Part shown: positions 34,081 through 42,146 of the stretch, piece after piece
Layout of the letters: the number at the start of each line of letters is the position of its first letter
Numbering within the stretch: the stretch's first letter is position 1
Source of the DNA: Haloarcula sebkhae
GTDB lineage: Archaea > Halobacteriota > Halobacteria > Halobacteriales > Haloarculaceae
Direction: 5' to 3'
Length of the DNA stretch: 64,000 bases
NCBI RefSeq assembly: GCF_014647415.1
Contig: NZ_BMPD01000002.1
Location: forward strand, 338,324 to 402,323
The notes under the pieces: generated by a model
What the model saw: the letters and a program-made list of their open reading frames with translations, nothing else
Database searches by the model: none
Told to the model about the DNA's origin: nothing
Made by a program: the position numbers and the translations under genes

Positions 34081-35352
34081 TCACTTGCTCAGTTGACGGA
34101 TCGCTTCGCTGACGACATCGACGCCGATAGTCAGCGAATCTTCATCGACATCGAACGTCGGTGTGTGGTGGCCGCCGGGGTGATCGGTCCCGATACCGAC
34201 AAATGTCGCCGTTCCGCCGTGATCTTGGACGCGGTCCATCAGGTACGTCGCGTCCTCGCTGCCGCCGAGGTCGTCGGTTCGAAGGCGGCTGGTAACGCCG
34301 GAAACCGAGTCTGCCGCGTCGTACACCACATCCGCGAGCGCGTCGTCGCTTACCGCACTCGGCGCTTCCGCGGTCGTCTCGATAGCGACTTCACAGTCGT
34401 GCATCTCTGCGGCCGACGACATGACGGTGTCCGCCCGCTCGCTCATGCATTCCTTGAGCGGGGTCGTTTCACCCCGGACTTCCCCTTCCAGTGTCGCTTC
34501 CCCGGGGACGATATTCGTCGCTGTCCCACCCTCGACAACTCCAGCGTTGACACGCGTCGCGCCGTCGCCGTGCCGGCGAATCGCATGAAGGTTCTGGACG
34601 GCGGTTGCGAGGGCCTGGACAGCGTCCCGTCCCTGTGCCGGATGCCCGCCGGCGTGCGCTGTCTCACCGGAGAATGTCGCCTCGAACTGCCGGACTGCGA
34701 GGAAGCCGCCGACGCCAGCGACGATCTCCCCGGTCGGATGGTCGAGACCGATATGTATCGCCAGCAAGTGGTCCACGTCGTCCAGATGACCGCTTTCGCC
34801 GACAGCCTTCCCACCGCCAATGACCTCTTCGGCCGGCTGGAAGACGACTTTGAACGTGCCCCTGAAATCGCTCTTTTTGACTGCCTCAAGCACGCCAAGA
34901 CCAATCGTCGCGTGGGCGTCGTGTCCGCAGGCGTGCATGTACCCCTCGTTCGTCGAACGGAACCCCTCCGTCGACGGGGCGTGCGCCACGCTGTCTGCCT
35001 CCGTTATCGGCAGCGCATCGATATCGACTCTGAGCGCGACAGTCGGTCCCTTGCCCTGTTCGAGCACAGCGAGAGCACCGGTGAATCCCCCGGCAGCGCC
35101 CTCTAGTACGTCCCCACGGGCTCCGGCTTCGCGGGCCTTCCGCTGCCAGTCTTCGAGTTCATCGTCGTCGGGGACAGCCATCCGCGCGTTGCCATCCACG
35201 ACATCCCGGCCGGTGTACAACTGATCGACGCCGATACGCTCGAGTTCGTCGACGATGCGACTGGTGGTGTAGAACTCCCGCCATGCGGGTTCGGGATAGC
35301 TGTGTAGGTCGCGCCGGACGGACCTGAGCCGCTCCTGTCGGGCCTCGTTCAT
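34081..35352 (-). CDS. M20D-family amidohydrolase (hippurate hydrolase/IAA-amino acid hydrolase-like)
   Basis: A 423-aa metallohydrolase of the M20D group. The metal-site segments are HACGHDAHATIGLG (about 139-152), PAEEVIGGGKAV with its Glu pair, and the late HTPTFDVDEDSL with His as ligand. Such enzymes release amino acids from N-acyl or conjugated forms. ATG 35352 starts the homologous MNEARQERLRSVRRDLHSYPEP. It stands alone, convergent with the pilin gene and 55 bp behind the S10-like gene on the same strand. Confidence 0.88.
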   Translation of the reverse strand: MNEARQERLRSVRRDLHSYPEPAWREFYTTSRIVDELERIGVDQLYTGRDVVDGNARMAVPDDDELEDWQRKAREAGARGDVLEGAAGGFTGALAVLEQGKGPTVALRVDIDALPITEADSVAHAPSTEGFRSTNEGYMHACGHDAHATIGLGVLEAVKKSDFRGTFKVVFQPAEEVIGGGKAVGESGHLDDVDHLLAIHIGLDHPTGEIVAGVGGFLAVRQFEATFSGETAHAGGHPAQGRDAVQALATAVQNLHAIRRHGDGATRVNAGVVEGGTATNIVPGEATLEGEVRGETTPLKECMSERADTVMSSAAEMHDCEVAIETTAEAPSAVSDDALADVVYDAADSVSGVTSRLRTDDLGGSEDATYLMDRVQDHGGTATFVGIGTDHPGGHHTPTFDVDEDSLTIGVDVVSEAIRQLSK

Positions 35353-35407
35353 GCCGGCGAAACGGGTTACAGTTACTTATAAGAACCCACAGGAATGGAC
35401 GACGGCT

Positions 35408-35740
35408 CTACGAACCGCTGCCGACCTGCGTCCGCTGTTCGACGCCGGCCTCCACGTGGATGGCGTTCGGGAACGTTCGCTGGGTAACGTCCCGGGCGAA
35501 CTCCTCGTACCCGACGATCTCTATCGTCCGGGTGTAGACGGTGTGGGTCCAGGAATCGAAGCGGCCACCGTCCGGTCCCAGCGTTTTCGACTGTGGAATC
35601 CGCAGTTCCTGTGGTTGCTTCGGATGCGGACCCTTGAGTTCGACCCCCTTCTGCTCGGCGCTCTCTTTGATCTCTGTGACAATGTCCTCAAGGCGATGTC
35701 GGTCCCCACTGGTGAAGGTAAGCGTCGTGACAAAGGGCAT
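35408..35740 (-). CDS. uS10/mL48-like protein (S10 paralogue)
   Basis: A 110-aa protein with the ribosomal protein S10 fold pattern: an N-terminal strand (MPFVTTLTFTSGD), a helix, the loop KGPHPKQPQELRIPQSKTL, then TRTIEIVGYEEFARDV. The loop corresponds to the tip that reaches into the head of the 30S subunit in S10. The true S10 gene normally sits beside EF-1 alpha, which is absent here, so this is a paralogue of unknown role. ATG 35740 is chosen for family length; a longer frame upstream is not S10-like. Confidence 0.75.
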   Translation of the reverse strand: MPFVTTLTFTSGDRHRLEDIVTEIKESAEQKGVELKGPHPKQPQELRIPQSKTLGPDGGRFDSWTHTVYTRTIEIVGYEEFARDVTQRTFPNAIHVEAGVEQRTQVGSGS

Positions 35741-35835
35741 CTGTAGACGAACACTCAATCGCGAGTGACAAAAGGCCATCTGTTTCCGTTGTGTCTCCGA
35801 TATTCTCTTAAGTAGCGGTGTCATAAAATCCGATA

Positions 35836-36264
35836 ATGATAGAGGCCACGAGCGCGGGAGCCATCCTCTTTCGCGATACGCGTGGCCGGCGGGAGTACCT
35901 CCTGCTCAAGAGCCGACCCGGCGATTGGGAGTTCCCCAAGGGCGGCGTCGAGGGCGAGGAAGAGCTCCAGCAGACCGCCATACGCGAAGTGAAAGAGGAG
36001 GCCGGGATCGGCGATTTCCGGCTTTTAGACGGGTTCCGCGAAGACTACGACTACGTGTTCGAGGCGAACGGCAACACCATCCACAAGACGGTCCACCTGT
36101 TCGTCGCGAAATCGTTCGAAGCGTCAGCCGAACTGTCCACAGAACACCGCGACCTGCAGTGGCGCGACTACGAACAGGCCATCAACACAGTCACGCAGGA
36201 CGGTCCCCGCGAGATACTCGAACAGGCAGACGAGTTCCTCGACGAACGAGAAGACGAGAAGTAG
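35836..36264 (+). CDS. Nudix hydrolase, diadenosine tetraphosphatase type
   Basis: A 142-aa Nudix protein. The box is complete: GGVEGEEELQQTAIREVKEEAGI with all catalytic Glu residues. The N-terminus (ATSAGAILFRDTRGRREYLLL) and the WEFPKGGVE lead-in are typical of bis(5'-nucleosyl)-tetraphosphatase-like enzymes, which clear Ap4A and related alarmones. Divergent from the S10-like gene by 95 bp. Unlike the Nudix at 13863, the catalytic core is intact. Confidence 0.88.
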   Translation: MIEATSAGAILFRDTRGRREYLLLKSRPGDWEFPKGGVEGEEELQQTAIREVKEEAGIGDFRLLDGFREDYDYVFEANGNTIHKTVHLFVAKSFEASAELSTEHRDLQWRDYEQAINTVTQDGPREILEQADEFLDEREDEK

Positions 36265-36359
36265 AGCCAGTCGCGGTCGATAGCGGCTGCTCAGTGAAAT
36301 TATGAGCAGCAGGACTGTGTCTCAGGGCCAATACGGGACGAAGTGAGTTCTGTTGTGAG

Positions 36360-36812
36360 TTATACGCCGGGAGAGGTGTCGCCAACGTATGACTCGTCAC
36401 CGAACCCGAGCAGTGGCCAAAACACGAATGGGAGGAGCCACATCGCGAGTCCGTATCCGGGTCCTTTTCCGAAGTTCTTCGCAATATCAATATTGATTAC
36501 GATGAACACCAGTCCGTTGATTACTGGGATGAAAAATAGAATTATCCACCAGGTTTCCCTGTCGGCGATATCCAACATGTAGAGGATATTTAATATCGGA
36601 ATGAATGATCCCCAGCCCGGTTGTCCGGCTTTCTCGAAGACTTTCCACATTCCTGCAATATATGCGATGAAGGCACCGAACGCGAGCAGAGCGAGGACTA
36701 TGAAGAAAAGGCCTCCAAAAATTCCAGCGGCAGTACCACCACCGCCAGACTGGAGTAACGCTGTTCCGACACTACCAATCGAACTACTGAGTACTGACAT
36801 GCACTCACTCAT
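36360..36812 (-). CDS. DUF5684-type small membrane protein
   Basis: A 150-aa protein with four hydrophobic segments (about 28-52, 64-78, 87-105, 117-130 in the longest form). The segment WKVFEKAGQPGWGSFIPILNILYML is the marker of the family. The gene is clearly less GC-rich than its neighbours, with many A/T third positions, which suggests recent arrival or relaxed selection. A TTAAATAAGTAT box lies about 35 bp upstream of ATG 36812; ATG 36800 is also possible. Function unknown. It stands alone. Confidence 0.78.
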   Translation of the reverse strand: MSECMSVLSSSIGSVGTALLQSGGGGTAAGIFGGLFFIVLALLAFGAFIAYIAGMWKVFEKAGQPGWGSFIPILNILYMLDIADRETWWIILFFIPVINGLVFIVINIDIAKNFGKGPGYGLAMWLLPFVFWPLLGFGDESYVGDTSPGV

Positions 36813-37007
36813 CTCGACCCATATGGAATAAATTCTTTGTATACTTATTTAACAAGAAACGCACTTTCACAGCCAATTCGCTTTAGCTCTCAATATCAAA
36901 TTCAGTAATCTTGTTTCCGGACCGGAACCAAATGACGAAGGATGAGCCGAAGTGACTGAGTTACCCAGAGAAAGCGGGTTTATTTGGACCGAAGCCAAAT
37001 CAGTGCT

Positions 37008-38033
37008 ATGACCAGTTCCGAGTTCGCCTTCGAGCTGGCCGTCTGCCAGTGGGCCGAGCGAGCGTGGTCGCCATCTGACGACGCAGCGGTGCTGGTCGCC
37101 AGACAGTTCGGGACGAAACACCGCCGCTGGGATACGATTGTACTGGAGTGTGATCCCGTCGGACTCCAGGAACGGGCGAAGTTCGGGACAGAATCGTTTC
37201 ACTCGGACCTCTTGCATGTCCTCCGGCACGCGCCGGCCGACTGGACCTACTACCGCGACGCGCTGCCTGATCCGGGCTATCCGTGGCGGTATGTCCGGGA
37301 GTCGATTCACGAGGCGGCCGACCGGGACGCTATCGAGACCCGAAAGCGCAGCAACCGCATCGAAATCCGTCGGGTGCGCCCCTATCCAGACTGGCTCCGG
37401 CGGATCATCGCCATCGAGAACAAGCCCGATCTGACGGCCAGCGCCGCTAGGAATCTCGTCCCACAACTGGAGCGGGACATCGCGCTCTCGCTGGCCGACG
37501 AGGTGTGGGTTGCGACGGCGACGACTGACGAGCGCGTGGAACCGATTCTGCTGGCGGACCTGCCAGCAGCCGCCGGTGTGTTGACGGTCGACCCAGAATC
37601 CGGCACGGCTGAGACGGTCTGGCAACCGCGGTCGCTGTCGGTCGACGAGCCCGGAACGCGCATTCTCGACCGACCGGACGACGACACCAGCGCGGCGCGG
37701 TTCGAGTACGTGGACACCGACTGGAAGCACGAGCGGCGTCTCGCCATCGCCGAACGGGCGTACGCTCGTGGGTGGCGAGCGTACGCGGATACGATGCGTC
37801 CTGACTGCAGGCACTTCCAGCTCAGCGCCGACGAGACTGGCGTGTACCCTCACTGTGCGGCGAAAGACTGTCTGCCGACAGCGGCGGAGTGTCGAGGACA
37901 GTGTCCGTCCTACGAGCCGGAACCACCGACGTGGCGGTCGATGGACTGGCCGCTCGACGGCGGACCGGGCAAGGCGATAAAACGGCTGTTAACGCGGCGT
38001 CGACGACGACAACGGCCGGGACTGTCTGAGTAA
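37008..38033 (+). CDS. DUF5787 protein, possible nuclease with Cys cluster
   Basis: A 341-aa haloarchaeal protein. RRWDTIVLECD (about 39-49) and IIAIENKPDL (about 135-144) give an Asp ... Glu-x-Lys arrangement like the PD-(D/E)xK nucleases. A late Cys-rich segment (about 270-305) has five cysteines in CRHFQL, PHCAAKDCL, ECRGQCPSYEP, a likely zinc or Fe-S site reminiscent of RecB-type nucleases. The tail is very basic (LLTRRRRRQRPG), which suits nucleic acid binding. ATG 37008 follows a TTTATTTGG promoter-like sequence. The nuclease reading is inference; no partner helicase is nearby. Confidence 0.7.
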   Translation: MTSSEFAFELAVCQWAERAWSPSDDAAVLVARQFGTKHRRWDTIVLECDPVGLQERAKFGTESFHSDLLHVLRHAPADWTYYRDALPDPGYPWRYVRESIHEAADRDAIETRKRSNRIEIRRVRPYPDWLRRIIAIENKPDLTASAARNLVPQLERDIALSLADEVWVATATTDERVEPILLADLPAAAGVLTVDPESGTAETVWQPRSLSVDEPGTRILDRPDDDTSAARFEYVDTDWKHERRLAIAERAYARGWRAYADTMRPDCRHFQLSADETGVYPHCAAKDCLPTAAECRGQCPSYEPEPPTWRSMDWPLDGGPGKAIKRLLTRRRRRQRPGLSE

Positions 38034-38056
38034 CGGACCGATTCCTTGACCCGAAC

Positions 38057-38536
38057 TTATTCTTCGGACAGTTCGATATCCAGTTCGTCCCGCGGCACGG
38101 CTAGTTTAAACGTCGGGACAGTCTTTTCGACTGTCTCCACGATACCCTTGTCTGCGAGGCTGCGAAGCGCGGAGCGAACGTCGTCGGTGTCGCGGTCCTC
38201 GCCGACCTCACGGAGTGCGTGTAACACGGCGACGACGCTCTGGCTCTCCTCGTCCGGCCCGGCGATCACGTCGACGATAGCCTGCTGGAGCGGGGTGACC
38301 GTCACCGTCTGAATCCGCTCGGAGTCCTCTCCGTCGATGAGCGTCGTCGCTTCCGGCGTCGCACAGATGAGACTGTTGTCGTTGCGGTAGTAATGCTCCT
38401 TGAGTTCAGATTCGAGGTACTGGTGGACCTCGCTCCCGCTGTCCATGTCCCAGCGCTCCTGTAACTCGCCGTTTTTCGTCGGCTGGAGTTCGACGATATC
38501 GGCGAGCCGTTCGCGGGCTTCCTCCGAGAGAGTCAT
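38057..38536 (-). CDS. DUF5797-type winged-helix protein
   Basis: A 159-aa acidic protein. The N-terminal half (MTLSEEARERLADIVELQPTKNGELQERW) and the segment TPLQQAIVDVIA look like one winged-helix domain followed by a second (RSALRSLADKGIVETVEKTVPTFKL). Haloarchaea have many such small regulators. Convergent with the DUF5787 gene, and 52 bp separates it from the ABC permease gene behind it on the same strand. ATG 38536 starts the homology. Target genes unknown. Confidence 0.72.
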   Translation of the reverse strand: MTLSEEARERLADIVELQPTKNGELQERWDMDSGSEVHQYLESELKEHYYRNDNSLICATPEATTLIDGEDSERIQTVTVTPLQQAIVDVIAGPDEESQSVVAVLHALREVGEDRDTDDVRSALRSLADKGIVETVEKTVPTFKLAVPRDELDIELSEE

Positions 38537-38588
38537 GGCCCGTCGGTACGACGACCACGTATTTCGGTGTTCTGCATCCGGGTAAGGT

Positions 38589-39824
38589 TCACTCGTGTCT
38601 GAGCGCGTCGATTGGGTCGACCCGTGCCGCCCGCCACGCCGGGTAGAGGCCGGCGACGACGCCGACCAGCACACCGACACCGACCGCCAGCGCCATCCAC
38701 AGCGGCGCGAGCGAGAACGTCACTTCGGCGTACCGGGTCGCTCCGTAGCCGACGAGCAGTCCGAGTGGCACGCCGAGCAGCGAGCCGATCGTGCCGAGGA
38801 GTGCGGCTTCGACGAGGAACACCTGCATGACGTCGCGGTTGCGCGCCCCGACGGCTTTCATGATGCCGATTTCGCGGGTCCGCTCGGTGACGCTGACGAG
38901 CATCACGTTGGCGATACCGATAGCACCGACGACGAGCGCGATAACGGCGATGCCGGTGACGAAGCGAGTGATTCGCTCGATGACATCGCTAATCTCCTCG
39001 ACGAAGTCGTTTCCGGACCGGGCGACCAGTTCCGTGTCGTCGGCCGACAGCGACCGCGCGTCAGACGCACCGGTGAGGTACGTCTGAATCGCCGACTGCG
39101 TCTCCGGAATCTCCCGAGGGTCGACGACAAGTGTCACCTGCGGGTATGCCCGCTGTCGCACGCCCGCCGATGGGCTCTCGACGACGGACTCATAGAAGGG
39201 GTCGATGGGGACGTACACCCGCGGCTGGCGGGCGAACTCACTGACCGGGACTTCCCCGCGTGTCCCGTTGACGACGCCGACGACGGTGACGTTCCGCTCG
39301 CTCCCGTCCGGCATCGTCATCGTGAGCCGCTCGCCGGCCGTGAGGTTCTCGGAGAACGACCCGGCCATACGCTCGTTGACGACGACGGCTTCCTCGTCAG
39401 TCTCGAAGGAGCGACCCTCGACGAGGACACCTGGCGTGAAACTGGCCGGCCGCGTCGCTGTGACCTGCTGTCTGGCGAGTGTCTGGTTCCCGTGCTGTAC
39501 CGACTGCGTTTGGACGATTCCACGCGGGAGCACCGCCTGCACCCCAGCAATCCCCTCTAATTCCTGAATGTCGTGCTCGGTAAACACCGGCTGGAGCGTC
39601 CGGTCGAAGTCGTCATCGCCCGAAGGGGTCCCGAACACGTAGATGTTGCCCGCGTTCGACGTCTCGATGTCCCCGACGATTTCGGCCTCGACACTGGCCC
39701 CAAACGTGGCGAAAGTGATGACCGACGCGATACCGATAACGACGCCGACGACAGTCAGCGCCGACCGAAGCTTGTGCGCTCTGATAGACCGGAGCGTGAT
39801 ACGAACGCTCTCGCCGGTGTCCAT
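38589..39824 (-). CDS. MacB/FtsX-type ABC permease
   Basis: A 411-aa permease with the MacB layout: one N-terminal membrane segment (about 17-40), a large external domain (about 45-270), then three segments near 290-405. The start RSIRAHKLRSALTVVGVVIGIASVI and the end of the protein (PAWRAARVDPIDALRHE) are both family markers. Its partner ATPase overlaps by one base upstream. The pair is of the LolCDE/MacAB type that moves lipoproteins or peptides by a mechanical stroke. An LolA-like protein is encoded divergently nearby. Confidence 0.9.
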   Translation of the reverse strand: MDTGESVRITLRSIRAHKLRSALTVVGVVIGIASVITFATFGASVEAEIVGDIETSNAGNIYVFGTPSGDDDFDRTLQPVFTEHDIQELEGIAGVQAVLPRGIVQTQSVQHGNQTLARQQVTATRPASFTPGVLVEGRSFETDEEAVVVNERMAGSFSENLTAGERLTMTMPDGSERNVTVVGVVNGTRGEVPVSEFARQPRVYVPIDPFYESVVESPSAGVRQRAYPQVTLVVDPREIPETQSAIQTYLTGASDARSLSADDTELVARSGNDFVEEISDVIERITRFVTGIAVIALVVGAIGIANVMLVSVTERTREIGIMKAVGARNRDVMQVFLVEAALLGTIGSLLGVPLGLLVGYGATRYAEVTFSLAPLWMALAVGVGVLVGVVAGLYPAWRAARVDPIDALRHE

Positions 39825-40579
39825 CAGTGCTCGCCCCCGGAGACATCCTCGACGGACTGGATGTGGCCGTCTTCGACGTGGACGATTCGCTCCGCCCGCT
39901 CGGCGACGTGGCGTTCGTGGGTCACCAGCAGGAACGTGTTGCCCGCCGCGTGGAGGTCGTCGAACAGGTCGAGTATCTGTGCGCCGGTCTCCGTGTCGAC
40001 GTTGCCGGTGGGCTCGTCGGCAAGAATCAACGCCGGGTCGGTCGACAGCGCACGGGCGATGGCGACCCGCTGGCGCTGGCCGCCGCTGAGTTCAGAGGGG
40101 ACGTGGTCGGTGCGGTCCCCAAGTCCAACCTCAGAGAGGAGCGACCTCGCCCGCTCGCGGCGACGGGCGCGGTCCCAGTCGTCGAAGACGAGCGGCAGGG
40201 CGACGTTCTCCACCGCGGAAAGTCGCGGCATGAGATTGAACGTCTGGAAGACGAAGCCGACCTCGGTGCCGCGGATGTCAGCCCGTTCGGCCTCGCTGGC
40301 GGCCGAAACATCCTGTCCGTTGACCACCACCTGCCCCGACGACGGCGTGTCCAGCCCGCCGATGAGGTTCAACAGGGTGCTCTTCCCGGAGCCGCTCGGT
40401 CCCATCACCGCCGTGTACGACCCCGCCGACAGGTCCAGACTCACGTCGTCCAGCGCTGTCACCGTCCCGCCGAGGTCGTACTGCTTGCTGACGCCGTCGA
40501 CGCGGACAGTCGTGTTCGCTGACTCGCTCACGGCCACGCGTACGGACTGGACGGCAATGAGGGGTTCGCCCTCTGTCAT
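39824..40579 (-). CDS. MacB/LolD-type ABC ATPase
   Basis: A 251-aa ATPase. Walker A is GPSGSGKST, the signature is LSGGQRQRVAIARAL, and Walker B is LILADEPTGNVD, the form found in LolD/MacB. The FVFQTFNLMPRLSAVENVALPL segment also marks this group. A 22-residue N-terminal extension precedes the domain. Its stop overlaps the ATG of the permease gene (one base shared), so the two are coupled. It shares its promoter region (58 bp) with the divergent LolA-like gene. Confidence 0.9.
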   Translation of the reverse strand: MTEGEPLIAVQSVRVAVSESANTTVRVDGVSKQYDLGGTVTALDDVSLDLSAGSYTAVMGPSGSGKSTLLNLIGGLDTPSSGQVVVNGQDVSAASEAERADIRGTEVGFVFQTFNLMPRLSAVENVALPLVFDDWDRARRRERARSLLSEVGLGDRTDHVPSELSGGQRQRVAIARALSTDPALILADEPTGNVDTETGAQILDLFDDLHAAGNTFLLVTHERHVAERAERIVHVEDGHIQSVEDVSGGEH

Positions 40580-40637
40580 AGTAGTCCGCGCTGTGACAGG
40601 AGCAACCCACTTACCATTCCAGTCCTAAGCCCGGACA

Positions 40638-41657
40638 ATGACAGCCGATACCGGACGGAAACTGGCTATCGTTGCGGTGTTCGTCACCATTGGACTACTG
40701 GCCGCTGGGGCGGTCGCCGGCATGTCCGGCCTCAGCGAGATGGGGCAGCCGTCCGGCGACGACGTGCTTGAGCAAACCGAACAGCGTTACGACGCGGCCG
40801 AAACAATTACCGGGACTGCGACAGTGACCGTTACGAACGACTCGGAATCGAAGGCTGCGACAGTGGAGTACGCCGCCGCTGAACCGAACAAAACGTGGGC
40901 CGCCGTCACGAGTGAGAACCGGTCCTACGAGATGGGGACGAACGGGACCGTCGTCTGGGCGGTCGGCGAGAACCAGTCATATGCTCGCGAACTGACCGAG
41001 GAGTCCGTGGCGATGAACGACACCACCGACCCGGTTCCCGAGGAGAACGTCACTGCGACGCTCCGGGGGACTGAGGAGGTCAACAGCGAATCGACGTACG
41101 TTCTCGACCTCGAACCAACCAACGAGAGCATCGACGCGCCGAACACGACGCTGTGGGTCGATACCGAGGACTACCGCGTCCACAAGATGACCACTGACGA
41201 CGGGACGAACCGGACGGAACTCACCGTCGAGGAGACGAACTTCAACGTCAGTATCGACGACAGCCAGTTCGCCCCGCCGGCTGACCGGGTCGCCGTCACG
41301 ACCGTCGAGACGTACGACTCATACGACGCAGCCCAGTCCGCGACAGATATGGACCTACCAGCGTACGAGGACGGGACTTTCGAGGAAGCCCGGTACATCA
41401 GCCGGCCCGACAGTACAGCCGTCGCTCAGCAGTACGACGCTGATGGGGAGAACGTGACGGTTCTGACCGCAACCGGCGCATCGAGCTATCTGGACGATTC
41501 GGAGAACGGGACGGCGGTGCAGGTGAACGGGCAGAACGCGACCGCAATCGAGCGCGACGACAGGGCTGTGGTCTACTGGACCGAGGACGATGTCACGACT
41601 GGTGTGGTCGTTGAGGGGACGACCGACGAGGCCATCGCTGTCGCTGAAGAACTGTAG
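40638..41657 (+). CDS. LolA-like membrane-anchored exported protein
   Basis: A 339-aa protein with a single N-terminal hydrophobic segment (residues 8-30) that can serve as uncleaved anchor or signal; there is no lipobox Cys. The rest is acidic and rich in N-glycosylation sequons (many N-x-T/S, such as NDS, NRS, NGT, NQS, NDT, NVT), as expected for a surface protein. The fold pattern (VEYAAAEPNKTWAAV ... LWVDTEDYRVHKMTT) resembles LolA/DUF4367 lipoprotein carriers. Divergent from the MacB-type pair, so the three may form one export system. Haloarchaea lack an outer membrane, so a LolA role must differ from E. coli. Confidence 0.72.
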   Translation: MTADTGRKLAIVAVFVTIGLLAAGAVAGMSGLSEMGQPSGDDVLEQTEQRYDAAETITGTATVTVTNDSESKAATVEYAAAEPNKTWAAVTSENRSYEMGTNGTVVWAVGENQSYARELTEESVAMNDTTDPVPEENVTATLRGTEEVNSESTYVLDLEPTNESIDAPNTTLWVDTEDYRVHKMTTDDGTNRTELTVEETNFNVSIDDSQFAPPADRVAVTTVETYDSYDAAQSATDMDLPAYEDGTFEEARYISRPDSTAVAQQYDADGENVTVLTATGASSYLDDSENGTAVQVNGQNATAIERDDRAVVYWTEDDVTTGVVVEGTTDEAIAVAEEL

Positions 41658-41681
41658 CGACGCCCGCCAACTGTCTGTATT

Positions 41682-42146
41682 CTATAGGTCTTCCAGCGTT
41701 GACTTGACCGACGCCCAGTGGCTCCCTTTCCAGAAGTGTTGCCCGCAGTCCGTACAGCGCCAGACCCGCTCGTCACTGGCACTCGGTGCGTACTCCGGCG
41801 TCGGTTCTACCGGGTCGACCTCCTCGACCGGGCCGTTGCAGACGCCACAGTAGCCCGGCTCCGAAGCGAGCGAGAGTTGGAAGCCGGCGTCAGCGAGTTC
41901 CCGCAGCTGATTGTCAACCTCCCGCTCGGTAAGGAGCACGCTCTCGGATGCGCGGGCAGCGAGGTCGCTGTCCCGAGTTATCACCAGCCGGTCCTCACGT
42001 TCCGCTATCGCGAGAAGGTCGTCGTCAGCCTCGGCATCTCGATCGAGCGCGTAGGCCGTGTCGTACCCACACATCCGCAGATAGGTGGCGAGCTTGCCGA
42101 GCATCGCATCGAGCACGAGCCGGTCGCTGGGGGTGTCGTCAGGCAT
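41682..42146 (-). CDS. Mut7-C RNase-domain protein with zinc ribbon
   Basis: A 154-aa protein of the Mut7-C family (DUF82), a PIN-like fold. The N-terminus LVLDAMLGKLATYLRMCGYDT and VITRDSDLAARA carry the conserved Asp residues. The C-terminal half has a zinc ribbon with CGVC and CTDC. Such proteins are thought to be RNases or RNA-binding factors. The ATG overlaps the polX stop by 8 bp, so it is co-translated with the repair polymerase. Its gene is convergent with the LolA-like gene. Confidence 0.83.
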   Translation of the reverse strand: MPDDTPSDRLVLDAMLGKLATYLRMCGYDTAYALDRDAEADDDLLAIAEREDRLVITRDSDLAARASESVLLTEREVDNQLRELADAGFQLSLASEPGYCGVCNGPVEEVDPVEPTPEYAPSASDERVWRCTDCGQHFWKGSHWASVKSTLEDL

